Origin: Salminus brasiliensis | Taxonomy: Eukaryota; Chordata; Actinopteri; Characiformes; Bryconidae | Direction of reading: 5' to 3' | NCBI RefSeq assembly: GCF_030463535.1 | Contig: NC_132893.1 | Location: forward strand, 22,388,282 to 22,452,281 | Length of the DNA: 64,000 bases | In this document: positions 35,501-43,324 of the stretch, piece after piece | Position numbering within the stretch: position 1 is the stretch's first letter | Layout: the number at the start of each line of letters is the position of its first letter | Translations under genes and position numbers: made by a program | Notes under the pieces: generated by a model | Told to the model about the DNA's origin: nothing | Databases searched by the model: none | Seen by the model: only the letters and a program-made list of their open reading frames with translations

Positions 35501-36787
35501 TTTATTTCATAGTGTCAGATTTTCTCTCCGATCGCGCGCTGACCAGTCCCCAGTGATACACTCCGGATTAACCCGTTAATGTCCATATTCTGTGGTCCAT
35601 ATGTTTCCTGAACTAAGCACAAGATATTTCAAATAAACCCAGCCTACACTGGTAAAATATAAGATCCTTGAGGACCTTTTGGAGGTTCTTCCGTTTGAAA
35701 CTGTGGTTTTGGTGCTTTAAGGAACCTTCAAGGTTCTAAAAAACGTTTCTTAAAGGTTCCTCAAAGCACCTCTCAGAAAAGATTATTTCACAGTTTCAAA
35801 CTGAAGAACCTCCAAAAGTTCCTCAGGGAACTTTACAACTTGCTTAAAAATAAAGAATAAAACAATTCGGTCACATGAGGCTACAGATTTTTTTAAACCC
35901 AAACTGGACAAGTAAATTTAATTAAAGAAAAAAGACGATGACATGAATACTGTTCCATGTACAGTAATATTGTCCCATGTTTAATTATCTGGTATCAGAC
36001 CAAATGTGTGTTTTTAATGTTTTGCCATAGTATTGTGTTGTATTGAGCACTGTGATGCTACACTTGGTATCAGTAATGACAGTCTAATAAGTTTATCCTG
36101 TCCAGAAAACGCATTTCTGTGTTTTTCCAGGCAGATCTTGCCTCACGTTGGAAAATAAATGTTTTTGGCCACAGCTACCTGCCTTAATTAGATTAGATTT
36201 AGGTCAGATCATCAGATCCCTTTCTTAAAACTCTATAAATCTTAAAACAAAAATAAAATCAAATTGTTGTTGGAAATGTGTGTCAGCCCAAACTGAAATA
36301 AAAGTCACCATCCTTTCTACATTTGGGCACAGCTGCTATGAATGCGATATGGCCATGTGATACCAACATTAGGGAATTAAAAACCTCTTCACAGATGTGA
36401 GTGTTTTCTCAATAGGGAACATCAAATTATTATTACAAACATAAAAAAATTCAATTCAATCCCAATAGTGCTTATATTACATTAGATCAGTCATAGGTTC
36501 TGTTAAATTTTGGTTGGACATGAATGGGTTAAATAATCTATGAAGAAGCAGCTCAGGAGCTCAGCAGCTGCTTCTTGTAAGAGTTTGCCACTGGCTCTGT
36601 GGCTCAAGAGAAGATTAAGGTCCAAGCGAAAAGTTTGGTCCACATCTTAAACGTTTGCGTTTTTCTCCATTAGAAACCTGCTGTAGATTATATTCTCAAA
36701 TGGGCCAACAGGACCAATGATAACTCCCCTTAATCCAGACCTTTCATCTGCTTTCCTCTTTTGTTTTCTTCGCAGGAGATGAGATAA
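5..36787 (+). CDS. robo3: robo3, Roundabout guidance receptor 3 (5' part missing; 21 exons in window)
   Basis: This is a single-pass axon-guidance receptor of the Robo family. Its exons encode, in order, Ig3 (second half), Ig4, Ig5, three FN3 domains, a transmembrane helix and a tail of about 500 residues. The exons join in one frame to a TAA stop and give about 1150 codons. Identity with ROBO3 rather than ROBO1 or ROBO2 rests on long recognisable stretches: [20 protein letters not shown] in Ig4, [16 protein letters not shown] after the membrane, ADSWP, VYSTIDP-like [18 protein letters not shown], and a serine- and glycine-rich end (PNFLSRGQ, then SSSSRGS). Ig1, Ig2 and half of Ig3 lie left of the window, so Slit-binding residues cannot be judged. 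Mammalian Robo3 governs midline crossing of commissural axons, and the same role here is inference. It lies tail to tail with robo4. Introns of 284-591 bases not listed separately contain nothing recognisable except the repeats listed. Confidence 0.96.
1833..1864. repeat. (TG)n microsatellite
   Basis: This is a run of TG dinucleotides of about 30 bases, the cause of spurious ORFs on both strands. Confidence 0.95.
2957..3022. repeat. (AT)n microsatellite
   Basis: About 65 bases of uninterrupted AT dinucleotides lie in the first robo3 intron. Confidence 0.95.
4574..4602. repeat. (AAT)n microsatellite
   Basis: This is an AAT run of about 29 bases. A similar run is at 6728-6753. Confidence 0.9.
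4857..5369. mobile_element. Nonautonomous Tc1/mariner-type element, full-length copy
   Basis: It has imperfect terminal inverted repeats: an ACTGTATGTCCAAATGT-type left end, and a right end reading ACTTTTTCCATATAGTGTA. The interior matches copies at 44934, 46248 and 61603. Long ORFs within it (for example the - strand 4913-5416) are not genes. The family is inferred from the termini. Confidence 0.75.
5935..5980. repeat. (GT)n microsatellite
   Basis: This is a GT run of about 45 bases. A shorter one is at 5792-5807. Confidence 0.95.
8048..8140. repeat. (GA)n tract
   Basis: This purine tract of GA dinucleotides is interrupted near 8095-8110. Confidence 0.9.
9268..9470 (+). mobile_element. tRNA-derived SINE
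   Basis: It begins GCCGTAGTGCAGTGGATAAC (A-box-like) with AGAGTTCAGTTCC (B-box-like) about 45 bases on. It continues with CTGGCTGGGCCAG and ends CACTCTGGATAAGATCATG and an ATAGATGTAAAT tail. The layout is that of an otophysan fish SINE I recognise from memory. Confidence 0.65.
9505..9656. repeat. GGTTCTTT-type dispersed element
   Basis: ATGCCATAGAATAACCAC and GGTTCCCTAAAGAACCAT match the 41545 copy with few changes. Confidence 0.6.
10628..10752 (+). CDS. robo3: robo3 window exon 2: first half of Ig4
   Basis: The acceptor is a pyrimidine tract ending in TCCTCAG and the donor is CAG|GTAAGA. The exon joins in frame (phase 1 to 0) and reads [11 protein letters not shown], then the first Ig cysteine in [13 protein letters not shown], and ends FWQKEGSQ. 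The tryptophan core of the Ig fold is present. Confidence 0.95.
11622..11775. mobile_element. Nonautonomous element, partial copy
   Basis: It shares ACAGTTACTCCAACAAAAGC and CCCAATACTTTTGTCCATAT with the 4857 copy. Only the right end is present. Confidence 0.7.
12128..12157. repeat. (GT)n microsatellite
   Basis: This is a GT run of about 30 bases. Confidence 0.95.
13662..13833 (+). CDS. robo3: robo3 window exon 3: second half of Ig4
   Basis: The exon runs from a TGTGCAG acceptor to a GTGAGT donor, phase 0 to 1. It begins ILLFPSQPP and carries the DSGYYIC cysteine motif and the [14 protein letters not shown] stretch, which is strongly conserved with mammalian ROBO3 and was the clearest single identifier of the paralogue. 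Confidence 0.96.
13834..16885 (+). other. robo3 intron between Ig4 and Ig5
   Basis: It contains a TG repeat at 13880-13910, a repeat-free balanced island at about 14095-14270, and otherwise AT-rich unique-looking sequence. An AAT repeat sits just before the next acceptor. Confidence 0.85.
16886..17091 (+). CDS. robo3: robo3 window exon 4: most of Ig5
   Basis: The exon runs from a CGAAAG acceptor to a CAG|GTACTG donor, phase 1 to 0. It encodes [18 protein letters not shown], the first cysteine in [14 protein letters not shown], the core tryptophan in IQWERDG, and [12 protein letters not shown]. Confidence 0.95.
17092..20477 (+). other. robo3 intron within Ig5
   Basis: It contains a homeodomain-site-rich island (17654-17735), a GA-rich tract at 17743-17780, and a decayed Tc1-like transposase fragment (19915-20185). 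Nothing else was recognised. Confidence 0.85.
19915..20185 (+). mobile_element. Decayed Tc1-like transposase fragment
   Basis: The frame 19920-20261 contains [26 protein letters not shown] and [10 protein letters not shown], the block around the second catalytic aspartate region of Tc1/mariner transposases. Only a small part of the transposase remains and no terminal repeats were found. Confidence 0.75.
20478..20559 (+). CDS. robo3: robo3 window exon 5: end of Ig5
   Basis: The exon encodes [20 protein letters not shown] and ends GVLTVK, closing Ig5 with its second cysteine. Its phases are 0 to 1. The donor reads AAAG|GTAACA and runs straight into a CA dinucleotide repeat. Confidence 0.94.
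20562..20593. repeat. (AC)n microsatellite at a splice donor
   Basis: This AC run starts within three bases of the donor of robo3 exon 20478-20559. Confidence 0.95.
20844..21012 (+). CDS. robo3: robo3 window exon 6: linker and first half of FN3-1
   Basis: The exon begins with a linker ([13 protein letters not shown]) and continues into FN3-1: [20 protein letters not shown], then WQPN and the conserved VTSYIIEAF. The donor is AG|GTATGC. Phases are 1 to 2. Confidence 0.95.
21958..22032. repeat. (AC)n compound microsatellite
   Basis: CA dinucleotides are interspersed with AAATA units. Confidence 0.9.
23426..23618. repeat. Foldback element
   Basis: CAGTGGTTCCCAACCCTGCT at the left pairs with GGCCAGGATTAGGGACCACT at the right. 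The inner bases are also partly complementary. Confidence 0.7.
24214..24380 (+). CDS. robo3: robo3 window exon 7: second half of FN3-1
   Basis: The acceptor is TTCTGCAG and the donor is AAG|GTGCGT, phase 2 to 1. The exon encodes TWQTVADLV, then [20 protein letters not shown] and SEPVRTQ, the end of FN3-1. Confidence 0.96.
24826..24947 (+). CDS. robo3: robo3 window exon 8: linker and start of FN3-2
   Basis: The exon encodes a glutamine-rich linker ([19 protein letters not shown]) and [10 protein letters not shown], the start of FN3-2. Phases are 1 to 0, with a GTGAGT donor. It is the counterpart of the 116-base robo4 exon at 57377-57492, which has the same phases. Confidence 0.92.
25259..25475 (+). 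CDS. robo3: robo3 window exon 9: rest of FN3-2
   Basis: The exon begins [20 protein letters not shown] and ends LTLRTPEE, completing FN3-2 with [11 protein letters not shown] in the penultimate strand. Phases are 0 to 1. The robo4 counterpart is 56657-56888. Confidence 0.95.
25646..25770 (+). CDS. robo3: robo3 window exon 10: start of FN3-3
   Basis: The exon encodes [27 protein letters not shown] and NGVIQEYR, the first half of FN3-3. Phases are 1 to 0. The robo4 counterpart is 56030-56151. Confidence 0.96.
26345..26522 (+). CDS. robo3: robo3 window exon 11: rest of FN3-3
   Basis: The exon begins [20 protein letters not shown], a pattern common to Robo FN3-3, and includes [19 protein letters not shown]. 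Phases are 0 to 1. N-glycosylation sequons (NDS, NQT) are visible. Confidence 0.96.
27011..27238 (+). CDS. robo3: robo3 window exon 12: transmembrane exon
   Basis: The exon encodes a short juxtamembrane stretch ending [13 protein letters not shown], a hydrophobic helix ([14 protein letters not shown]), a basic stop-transfer cluster CRRKKRKE, and the conserved [13 protein letters not shown]. An internal GTAAGT at 27067-27072 looks like a donor, but the frame stays open through it and encodes the conserved region, so it is treated as unused. The acceptor follows a long CT-rich tract. The true donor at 27239 is followed by a CA repeat. Confidence 0.95.
27242..27273. repeat. (AC)n microsatellite at a splice donor
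   Basis: This AC run, interrupted by one CT, starts a few bases after the donor of the robo3 transmembrane exon. Confidence 0.95.
27368..27407 (+). CDS. robo3: robo3 window exon 13: 40-base cytoplasmic exon
   Basis: This small exon between CTCCTGCAG and a GTTAGT donor encodes [14 protein letters not shown]. The similar VSFPHSEG follows SFAYTPA in mammalian ROBO3. Phases 1 to 2 keep the frame open. Confidence 0.9.
27513..27652 (+). CDS. robo3: robo3 window exon 14: cytoplasmic, PWLADSWP block
   Basis: The exon encodes [19 protein letters not shown], then [17 protein letters not shown]. The [10 protein letters not shown] and RYYN blocks are conserved in Robo tails. The acceptor follows a T-rich tract ending TTTTTTCAG. 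Phases are 2 to 1. Confidence 0.93.
28244..28751 (+). CDS. robo3: robo3 window exon 15: large cytoplasmic exon with tyrosine and proline motifs
   Basis: At 508 bases this is the longest exon in the window. In order it encodes [17 protein letters not shown]; a tyrosine block, IYSTIDP; a second tyrosine block, [10 protein letters not shown], resembling the Robo CC1 motif; YETVNVV; a basic stretch ([13 protein letters not shown]); [19 protein letters not shown], the proline-rich CC2-like site; and an acidic end ([11 protein letters not shown]). Phases are 1 to 2 with a GTAAGG donor. CC motifs are docking sites for Abl, Ena/VASP and related partners in other Robos; use of these particular sites is inferred. 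Confidence 0.95.
28752..31168 (+). other. robo3 intron after the large cytoplasmic exon
   Basis: It is mostly unique-looking sequence with a short TG repeat near 29840-29855 and a balanced island at about 29560-30130. No exon or transposon was recognised. Confidence 0.8.
31169..31393 (+). CDS. robo3: robo3 window exon 16: cytoplasmic, WCPPLPER block
   Basis: The exon begins [16 protein letters not shown] and contains [20 protein letters not shown]. Both blocks are conserved across Robo tails. The phase is 2 to 2, which matches exon 15 upstream and exon 17 downstream. Confidence 0.95.
31394..32296 (+). other. robo3 intron, 903 bases
   Basis: It is AT-rich. I see no repeat, exon or RNA gene in it. 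Confidence 0.75.
32297..32475 (+). CDS. robo3: robo3 window exon 17: cytoplasmic, Pro/Ser-rich
   Basis: The exon encodes [20 protein letters not shown], then a low-complexity polar stretch ending ADNVNTP. It lies between a TTGACAG acceptor and a GTGTGT donor. Phases 2 to 1 agree with both neighbours. Confidence 0.88.
32720..32833 (+). CDS. robo3: robo3 window exon 18: cytoplasmic basic segment
   Basis: The exon is too short for a long ORF but fits by phase (1 to 1), with a CCCTGTAG acceptor and a GTGAGA donor. It encodes [20 protein letters not shown], then [15 protein letters not shown], a basic patch similar in position to RKKPKALPYRRE of mammalian ROBO3. Confidence 0.9.
33050..33335. repeat. 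(AGT)n imperfect trinucleotide tract
   Basis: About 285 bases are dominated by AGT/TAG triplets with AGC, AGG and GGT variants, in a robo3 intron. The leucine-rich ORF on the - strand (33053-33265) is an artefact of it. Confidence 0.9.
33525..33698 (+). CDS. robo3: robo3 window exon 19: CC3-like proline-rich segment
   Basis: The exon begins [13 protein letters not shown], matching the DLPPPP-x-PPP-EE pattern of mammalian ROBO3 (CC3-like), followed by SLSSMERRE and KNSAQRRKD. Phases are 1 to 1. The frame continues openly into the next intron. Confidence 0.94.
33699..34011 (+). other. robo3: robo3 short intron, open if retained
   Basis: The 313-base intron has a GTGAGA donor and a TTCACAG acceptor. 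The frame of the preceding exon stays open for 62 codons into it, to a TAG at 33884-33886, so retention would replace the conserved C-terminus by a different tail. Mammalian Robo3 makes such an isoform by retaining an intron near its 3' end. Confidence 0.6.
34012..34151 (+). CDS. robo3: robo3 window exon 20: conserved C-terminal segment
   Basis: The exon encodes [17 protein letters not shown], then a Ser/Gly/Arg-rich end ([17 protein letters not shown]) and RKRNE. PYxxPxFLSRGQ and the SSSRGS repeats match the C-terminus of ROBO3. Phases are 1 to 0 with a GAG|GTGAGA donor. Confidence 0.95.
34152..36775 (+). other. robo3 last intron
   Basis: It contains a GGTTCTTT-type fragment (34880-35000), a 157-base foldback element (35669-35825), and otherwise unique-looking sequence. 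An ORF at 35269-35556 shows no family similarity. Confidence 0.8.
35669..35825. repeat. Foldback element (inverted repeat, 157 bp)
   Basis: The arms TGAGGACCTTTTGGAGGTTC and GAACCTCCAAAAGTTCCTCA are near-perfect inverted repeats that continue for about 38 bases. A nested inner pair (GGTGCTTTAAGGAACC and GGTTCCTCAAAGCACC) makes almost the whole element a hairpin. Confidence 0.8.
36776..36787 (+). CDS. robo3: robo3 last coding exon: four codons and stop
   Basis: After a TTTCTTCGCAG acceptor the frame reads Glu-Met-Arg-stop (TAA at 36785-36787). Mammalian ROBO3 also ends a few residues after the same junction. The rest of the exon is 3' UTR. Confidence 0.85.
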   Translation, partial: EMR

Positions 36788-37575
36788 GGCAATGCCGATG
36801 GACGTGAAAAAAGACCTTCATTCAACATCCCTCCGTTTTTTTTTTGTTTTTTTTTCATCTTTTCTCAAAAACGAACTCATCAGCAGGGAGAAGGTTGGGT
36901 GTACAGATCGTCTGCCTCACCACATGCGAATCATGGACTTTTTCATTACCTTATTATTATTATTATTGTTATTTATGACTTTCATGGGGCCATTTTAAAT
37001 CCCATTGTCACTGTAAATAATCTTCTCTTTAAGCTTTTTACATGGGGTCCAGATCCAGGGAAAGAAGAAATATATTGTATTTATAAGAAAAGAAGTAAAA
37101 GGAAAACACATTAAAGGTCCGATATAATGAACAAAAAAAAAACAAGTTATTGTCTGAATGTGCCAACCTCTTTTTGTAGAAATGTATACAGTACAGCTTT
37201 CGAACACTAAATGAATATTGCACTCTCGCGTTGGAGAACAACAAGAAGATACAAAGCACAATGTGTGTTTGCTTGACCTGCCGGCGAAGCAGTCTGGACC
37301 TTATTGAGCCGAGGACACTGCTAGCTTTGATCCCCCCCCCCTTCCCTCAGTCAGAAGGTCCCTGTTGTTGTTGTGGTCAGAAAAGAATGTGGAGCGAGTT
37401 TCTCCTTTCACACCCTGTTGTTTTGCTTTTATTTGAAGGAGTGCTTCGGAGACAGTGTGAAAATGTGTTTTGTTAAAAAAAAATACACCAAAACCATCTG
37501 TACCGCCGACTAACTTTTTGGTAGTCCTCGTTGTTTTGTAAAAATGAAATAAAACCACATTTGGTAAAGCCTACA
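36788..37575 (+). other. robo3: robo3 3' UTR
   Basis: This is the non-coding part of the last exon, inferred from the stop codon and the AATAAA downstream. It is T-rich at first, with an ATT repeat near 36950-36970, and has no other open frame with family similarity. The exact cleavage site is not visible. Confidence 0.7.
37548..37553 (+). terminator. robo3: robo3 poly(A) signal AATAAA
   Basis: A canonical AATAAA lies about 760 bases past the stop. Downstream there is T- and G-rich sequence (TTTGTTCATTTGT, then a G run and TGATGTTTTGTT) as expected for the cleavage region. Confidence 0.75.
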
Positions 37576-37654
37576 CAGAGCTCACTTTGTTCATTTGTAA
37601 GACTGGGGGGGTGATGTTTTGTTAGAGCAGGAACTGAGAGCTGGAGTGCAGCTC

Positions 37655-37805
37655 AGGATTGGGGAATTCCGGTGTTGGAAGGCCAGATTCCTGCACAGTT
37701 TGGTGATTTCCCTGCTCTGACTCAACAACTAAACCTGACAATTAAAAACTGGCTTCAATCAGGTGTGTTTAAGCCAGAAAATCACCTCAGGGGTTCCCCA
37801 CCCCT
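37655..37805. repeat. Repeat related to the 23426 foldback family
   Basis: It shares the theme of TTCCCTGCTCTGACTCAAC, a central AT-rich stretch and GGGGTTCCCCACCCCTG, downstream of robo3. The relation is judged by eye. Confidence 0.5.
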
Positions 37806-38099
37806 GTGGTGAAGTAAAGAAGTGAAAAGGTGAAGAAAGAAGAAAAGCTAGAATTTCAAAAGGCCGAACTTTTCTAAATTGCCTAAAATGTCTGGGATTT
37901 GGCTTTTATTTCCTATTGACATTTGCTAGTACCGTCTGCACTGTGCCATTCTTTTGTCCCCTGGGCCCATTTCTTTAAAAAATAAAATAGAGCCACTGAC
38001 AATTCCGTCATTTTACAGAGGTAGGTGAATGTTGCATTAAGGAGTGCAGGATTGACATTAATATCTGGGAGCTCTGAGAGTGCTATCATTTCATTTCTT

Positions 38100-38932
38100 T
38101 CAGTCCATATGTTCTTATGAACTTCTGTAGAGTTTCTAGAGTTTACTCAGAATGGTCTGATAACGACAAAACATCCAGTGAGCGGACGCTCTGCGGACAG
38201 AAATGCCTCGTTGATGACCAAGGTCAATAGAAAATCTTAAGTCTGGTTGGAGCTGACAGAAAATCTCCAGTAACTCAGAGAACCACTCTGTACAATTATG
38301 GTGAGCAAAAAAAAAAGCTCATCAGAATGCACAGCACGTCCAACCTCGAGGTGAACAACAACAACAACTGAAGACCATGTTGGGTTTCACTTTCACAAGA
38401 ACAGAGAGCTGAGGCTGCAGTCGGCACAGTCTCGCCGAACCGGACAGCTGAAGACTAGAAAAGCGAAACATGATCTGATGAAGCTCAGCTTCTGCTGAGC
38501 GACACAGATGGCAGGGTCAGAACGAATCCACGGACCCTCTCTGGTGTTGGGAATGTTTTCTTGACAAACTTTGGGCCTGTTAATACCAGTCAATCATCAA
38601 TCACTGCTACAGCCTATTTGAGCATTGTTGCTGAACCTGTCAAATCTCTTCATCAGCTACTTCCAGCGTGATGCTGCACCATGTCTCAAAGCACAAAACA
38701 GTGAGTTCTTCAGTAACCTTCCCAGTCACCAGATCTTAATGAATCCAATTTGGGATGTGGTAGAAGTGGAGATCTGCAACATGGAAGTGCTCTTTAAGAT
38801 CTGACACAGTCACATCAACATGGTGCAGAGTCTTAAAGGAATGTTTCCAGCATCCAGGCCATGAAGAATGCAGTCCGTTTGAAAACAAAGGGAGGTCCTA
38901 CTCAGTTCCTAATAAAGTGCTCAGGGAGTGTA
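38100..38932 (+). mobile_element. Tc1-like transposon relic, copy 1
   Basis: Phrases typical of a widespread fish Tc1-like family occur in order: TCCAGTGAGCGG, ACCACTCTGTACAATTATGG, GGAATGTTTTCTTG, CAGTCACCAGATCT, TTTGGGATGTGGTAGAA, and an end CCTAATAAAGTGCTCAGGGA. It has internal deletions and many substitutions, and no open transposase frame survives. Confidence 0.8.
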
Positions 38933-40546
38933 TTTATGCCTATATCTAAGCATTCTCACTCTAAAAAGTTAGTTCATTGTATTTTAACTGAATAATTGTT
39001 TTTACTGTTGTATTAAACAGCTTCCTACTGTATGAACTCATTTTTTCCCAGTGTAAAGCTTCCAGCTGTCTCACAGCAGCTTCCACCCGGTGAAGCAGCA
39101 CTGGGGAACAAGGCAGGGCAGCGCTCTGAGCAAGAGATAGAGATAAAGTGTGAGGGAAAGAGAGCTAGAAAAGGGGATTTAGGAAAGAGAATTTAAAGTG
39201 AGAAGTGAAATAAATGGGTGACTAAAGGGCTGGAGAAAAAAAAATGAGAAGGGCCTCTGTCCCACCTAAAACATGCAACCCTGAGGGTTCTGAGAGTGAG
39301 CGAGACTGAGGGAAAACAAGCAGAAAGGGAACTGGGAGAGAGGACGAACGGAAAAAAAGGAACAAAAAAAAAGAAGTAAAGACAGTAACTGGAGGGTGAA
39401 GCACAAAAAAAGAAAGGGATAAAGTATACTGAGGGGAGAAGGAAATTCTTATGCTTCCACACGAGACACGCAGGCCTGAGGTGACAGATTCAGAAAGAAG
39501 AGAAAAGGGAAGGTAAAGAGAAGTCTATCAGTCCTACTGCAGACTTTACTGTACTCTGAAGAGCTGCTTATTTTCCTAATTGCTCCTTTCGTAATACCAC
39601 AAGCCTCAGATGAATGTCCGTGGTTGCTGAATAGCGATGTCTCTTACAGGCCCTATGAATGCTCTAGATATTGAGCAGGTGTGACCGAGGTGTGAACTCC
39701 AAAGTATATTTAGGATAAAGTGATGGTAATTACTAAGACAGTCTGACCAAATCTGTCTACAATACATAACAGATTGGACATATCTGAATAGGTACATTAT
39801 TCTTAGGTAGGTGACATACTTTTGTCAACTTGAATAGATTACAGTATGTCATGGTGTCAGAAACCACACTGACAAGTCTAACAGAGGTTTATTTAACAGC
39901 TCATTCTGGATGGAGACAAGTGTGTTACGGTTCAGGCAGGTAGTCTGCAGGAAGCTAGCAGAGTATGATCTTTCATTATACACTCAATCAAGAGTTTTCA
40001 GCATGGACGTTAACATGTCTCAGAGCCTAGTGCGGCCTCAGCCTTCTGTTCTTGGCTGTTGTAGTCGATACACCTCAGAGTTACTGTAGCCTTTCTGTCA
40101 GCTCCGACCAGTCTAACCCTTTTAATACAACTCTCTGCTGAACTTCTTTATCCCATCATTCTGGCACCAACAATCATGTCATGCTCAGAATCACATTCCC
40201 TCCTTTCTGATGACTCCCCTAAAAGATTATAGGGGTGTCACATCAGGGTGTCCCAGTATTAATTCAGAGAGGTTTGCCTCAAGATGGTGCCTCAAGAAAG
40301 TGTTGTAAAGTGTTATTAATAGTTGGAAATGTGTCTGTCTGTTGGAGGGACCATGTTACTGCCATACTGCATTAATGAAACACGGTGTAATGAGATGGAT
40401 GTCTTAACTCTCATTGTCCTTTCAGTAAGAGCACTTACACAATGATCCATCGCTGGACATCTCAGAACATGGGTGGGCAGAGACAGACAGAGTCTTGACC
40501 TTTACAAACCTATTCCAAATTCCAACCTTGATTCTCTCTCTCCCTC

Positions 40547-40569
40547 TATCTATCTATCTATCTATCTCT
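40547..40569. repeat. (CTAT)n microsatellite
   Basis: This short CTAT run is followed by CT-rich sequence, in the intergenic region. Confidence 0.85.
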
Positions 40570-41544
40570 CTCTTTCTCTCTTGTAGAGGCCCCACTAACC
40601 ATAAATCACTAGCTCATTCATTAGTTGTGTGTCGGGGTGACACACCCATCAGGGCCGGAGGGGAGCAGAGAGCAGTCAAAATAGCGCTCTCCAATTTCCA
40701 TGTTAATTACCCAGCCGAGAGATGGATGCTTTTGACTTTATTGTTCGTCTAATGTATGCAAAGAGCTAGTGATTGCAGTGTTAAAGCTAATAGGCGATTG
40801 TTTCAACAGCCTGGTAAAACACGTGTTTTGACATTTGGGGGTTTACGATAAACACTGGGTTAAACTGGTGAGCATTCTTCAGACAGCACCACGGAGTAAC
40901 ACCAGGCTTTAATGCTACACAGCTGCAGTAGGGGGATATGGGGGTAAATGAGAGGCGGGCTAAGCACGCCTAACACCTCTTTCCTGCTCAGTGAGACTGA
41001 ACAAATCTATACTGATCCAACAGAACGTCTACAACTCTTTGTTTACACCATGTGACTCAAGGCCCTAGAGCTCACATTCATTTCAAGAAGCATTTCAGCT
41101 TATAGCTATATATATCTCTGGCTGCCAGCATCTGTAGCATACAGGCGATTATCAAAGACAGCAAATATCCTTTACTTAGAAAAGCAGAAAGCAGAAAACC
41201 CACAAACCATACTTAGAATCCAATTAGCCGATGATGATGTGAGTACCATTGGCTTCAACAGGTGTTTTTAGGTTCTACAAAAGCTACAGATATAGCACAT
41301 AGAGATGAAGAAGGCCTTCAGTTGACTCAGTGTGAGACTACAGTTCTTGGCAGACTGCGCACTGTTCCAGATCCTTCAATATTCCTGAGTTCTACATTTA
41401 ACTGACTCGTGTGTTAAGTCTGCTGCTAGAGCTGAAGATTTTGAAAGATTTCTTGGGTTTAATCCGCGCTAGGGCAGATATAGGTCACCGAGGTCCAGGC
41501 AGATGACTGCATCAGTGCATCAGTCCTCTTTTCTCATCATTACT

Positions 41545-41725
41545 CTATAAAAAAAGGTATTACCAAGGGTTCTTTAAGCAATACCATAGAACAACCACCA
41601 TCGGTTCCATAAAGAACCATTTTTTTGTAACAGAAATAGAGTGTGAATATGAAGAACCCTTTGCAATGTCCAAACATTCACAAATTCCTCTTACAAGCAT
41701 GGTTCTTCATCGCTCACAGAATCCT
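41545..41725. repeat. GGTTCTTT-type dispersed element
   Basis: ATACCATAGAACAACCACC and GGTTCCATAAAGAACCAT match the 9505 copy. Weaker members lie near 22540, 24565, 34880, 59040 and 60010. Confidence 0.6.
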
Positions 41726-42344
41726 TTCCTGCAGGAAAGCTGGATGGAAGATGGAGGCCTCCTATTGGGCATCCCTATCCTGGACCCCACGCTCAGCCGG
41801 ACGCCTCTCCAGCGAGAGGAGCTTTATTTTAATTTGGGGAGGTGACAGATACAGAGGAGGGAGATGATTGCACAGGTGTTGGCCGCTAATGTCCATTTAA
41901 TGGCATCATTTGTAGCTTGGGCTTATTGTTCTGGGAATCTGCTGGTGTGATTAGCATTCATAACAATGAGCGAGTTCAACAAAACAACATAGATGAATGT
42001 GCCGGCTGGATGTTCTCAAAACGAAGTAGGGAAAAGGAAGACTTTTGTGTTATCTTTTTCATCAGAAAGCAAGAGCTCGAAGTATGGAACGGTTTCAAAA
42101 GGATTTACGAGGTCAAACTAATTGTTTCATGTGGTTCTAATCCCGGAGGACCAGCGGCTAGGCTACTGTGAAAAAAGAATAGGAGCAAAAATGAAAACAG
42201 AGTGGTGTGAGAGTGTGTGTGTGTGTGGGTTTGCATTTGTGTGCGTCTGAAAGACTTGCAAAGTGCTGTAGCATGGTAAAGTGGGTCAATGGATTACCAG
42301 CAGGCTATAAAAAGATGCCTTTTTTGGCCATGTATGTGTATAAG

Positions 42345-42378
42345 TGTGTGTATGTGTGTGTGTGTGTGTGTGTGTGTT
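42345..42378. repeat. (TG)n microsatellite
   Basis: This is a TG run of about 30 bases between the two genes. Confidence 0.9.
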
Positions 42379-43324
42379 CTAAGGGGGAGGTGTCATTTTG
42401 TGCCAAGCATATGGCCAAGGGGAGTGAGTGAGGGGGACAGAGGATAATCCCTCAGCAGTCATGCCACAGTCGCGTGCGTGAATGTGTGTGTCGGACCCGT
42501 GTTGTACAATCTGAAGCTGTTTGTTTGTTTGTAAGAAGGTTTAGAGGCCTGTAATGACGTTTGCTGCTTCTAAACTGACCGCTCACACATACACACGCTA
42601 ACACCACCACCACCGCCACCATGCACACACAGAGCTTGAAGGCCAAGCGAACCATTGCCCTGATAAGAGAAGAACGCTGCCAGCCTCTGCTATCACCTAG
42701 CTGCAGTTTATTTGTATTAAAAAAGGGGGCTTTCAGGGGAAAATGTGGAATTAGTAAATAGTAAATATAAAACAGGTAAAATAGCATTTTAGTACAGCAG
42801 TCTAATCAAAATACACAGAACTATACCACACAGAAATGAGCCTTCATCTTAATATAATAAAACTTATTATAAAACAGTTATATCAGAACACTACAAGCTC
42901 TTTAACCAGTCGAATAATTCTCCTTTTGCATCCAAACTCAACTGAGGTCACTGTTTCTTTTAAATTCATAAAAACATAAAAACATCAACTATATTTGTAT
43001 CTATGAACCTAAAGAACTTAATAAGAACCTTTAAGGAAAAAAAACAAAACAAAACAAAAAAAAAAAAACACTGCAGTGCTTTTCAAAATCTCAATATACT
43101 GCATATTAAATAAAAGTGATTTATTTACATGAGATACTTTAGAAAACCAACCAGGTTGATGTACAGTGTTTTTCATTTTAGCCTGGAGCATAAACAACCA
43201 TAAACATGTGAAATGCACTGCTGAATACTGTTTTCTTCACCTTCCTAAAACCACAGCTAAAGGTTCATCCGGAGAGGCCTCGTATACTGGTAAACTTCTT
43301 AATTTACTACAAAGACTTAAAGAA

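Noticed and set aside
35269..35556. 95-codon open frame near the end of robo3
   Set aside because: It is intronic by phase and by the ROBO3 C-terminus on either side, and no domain is visible.
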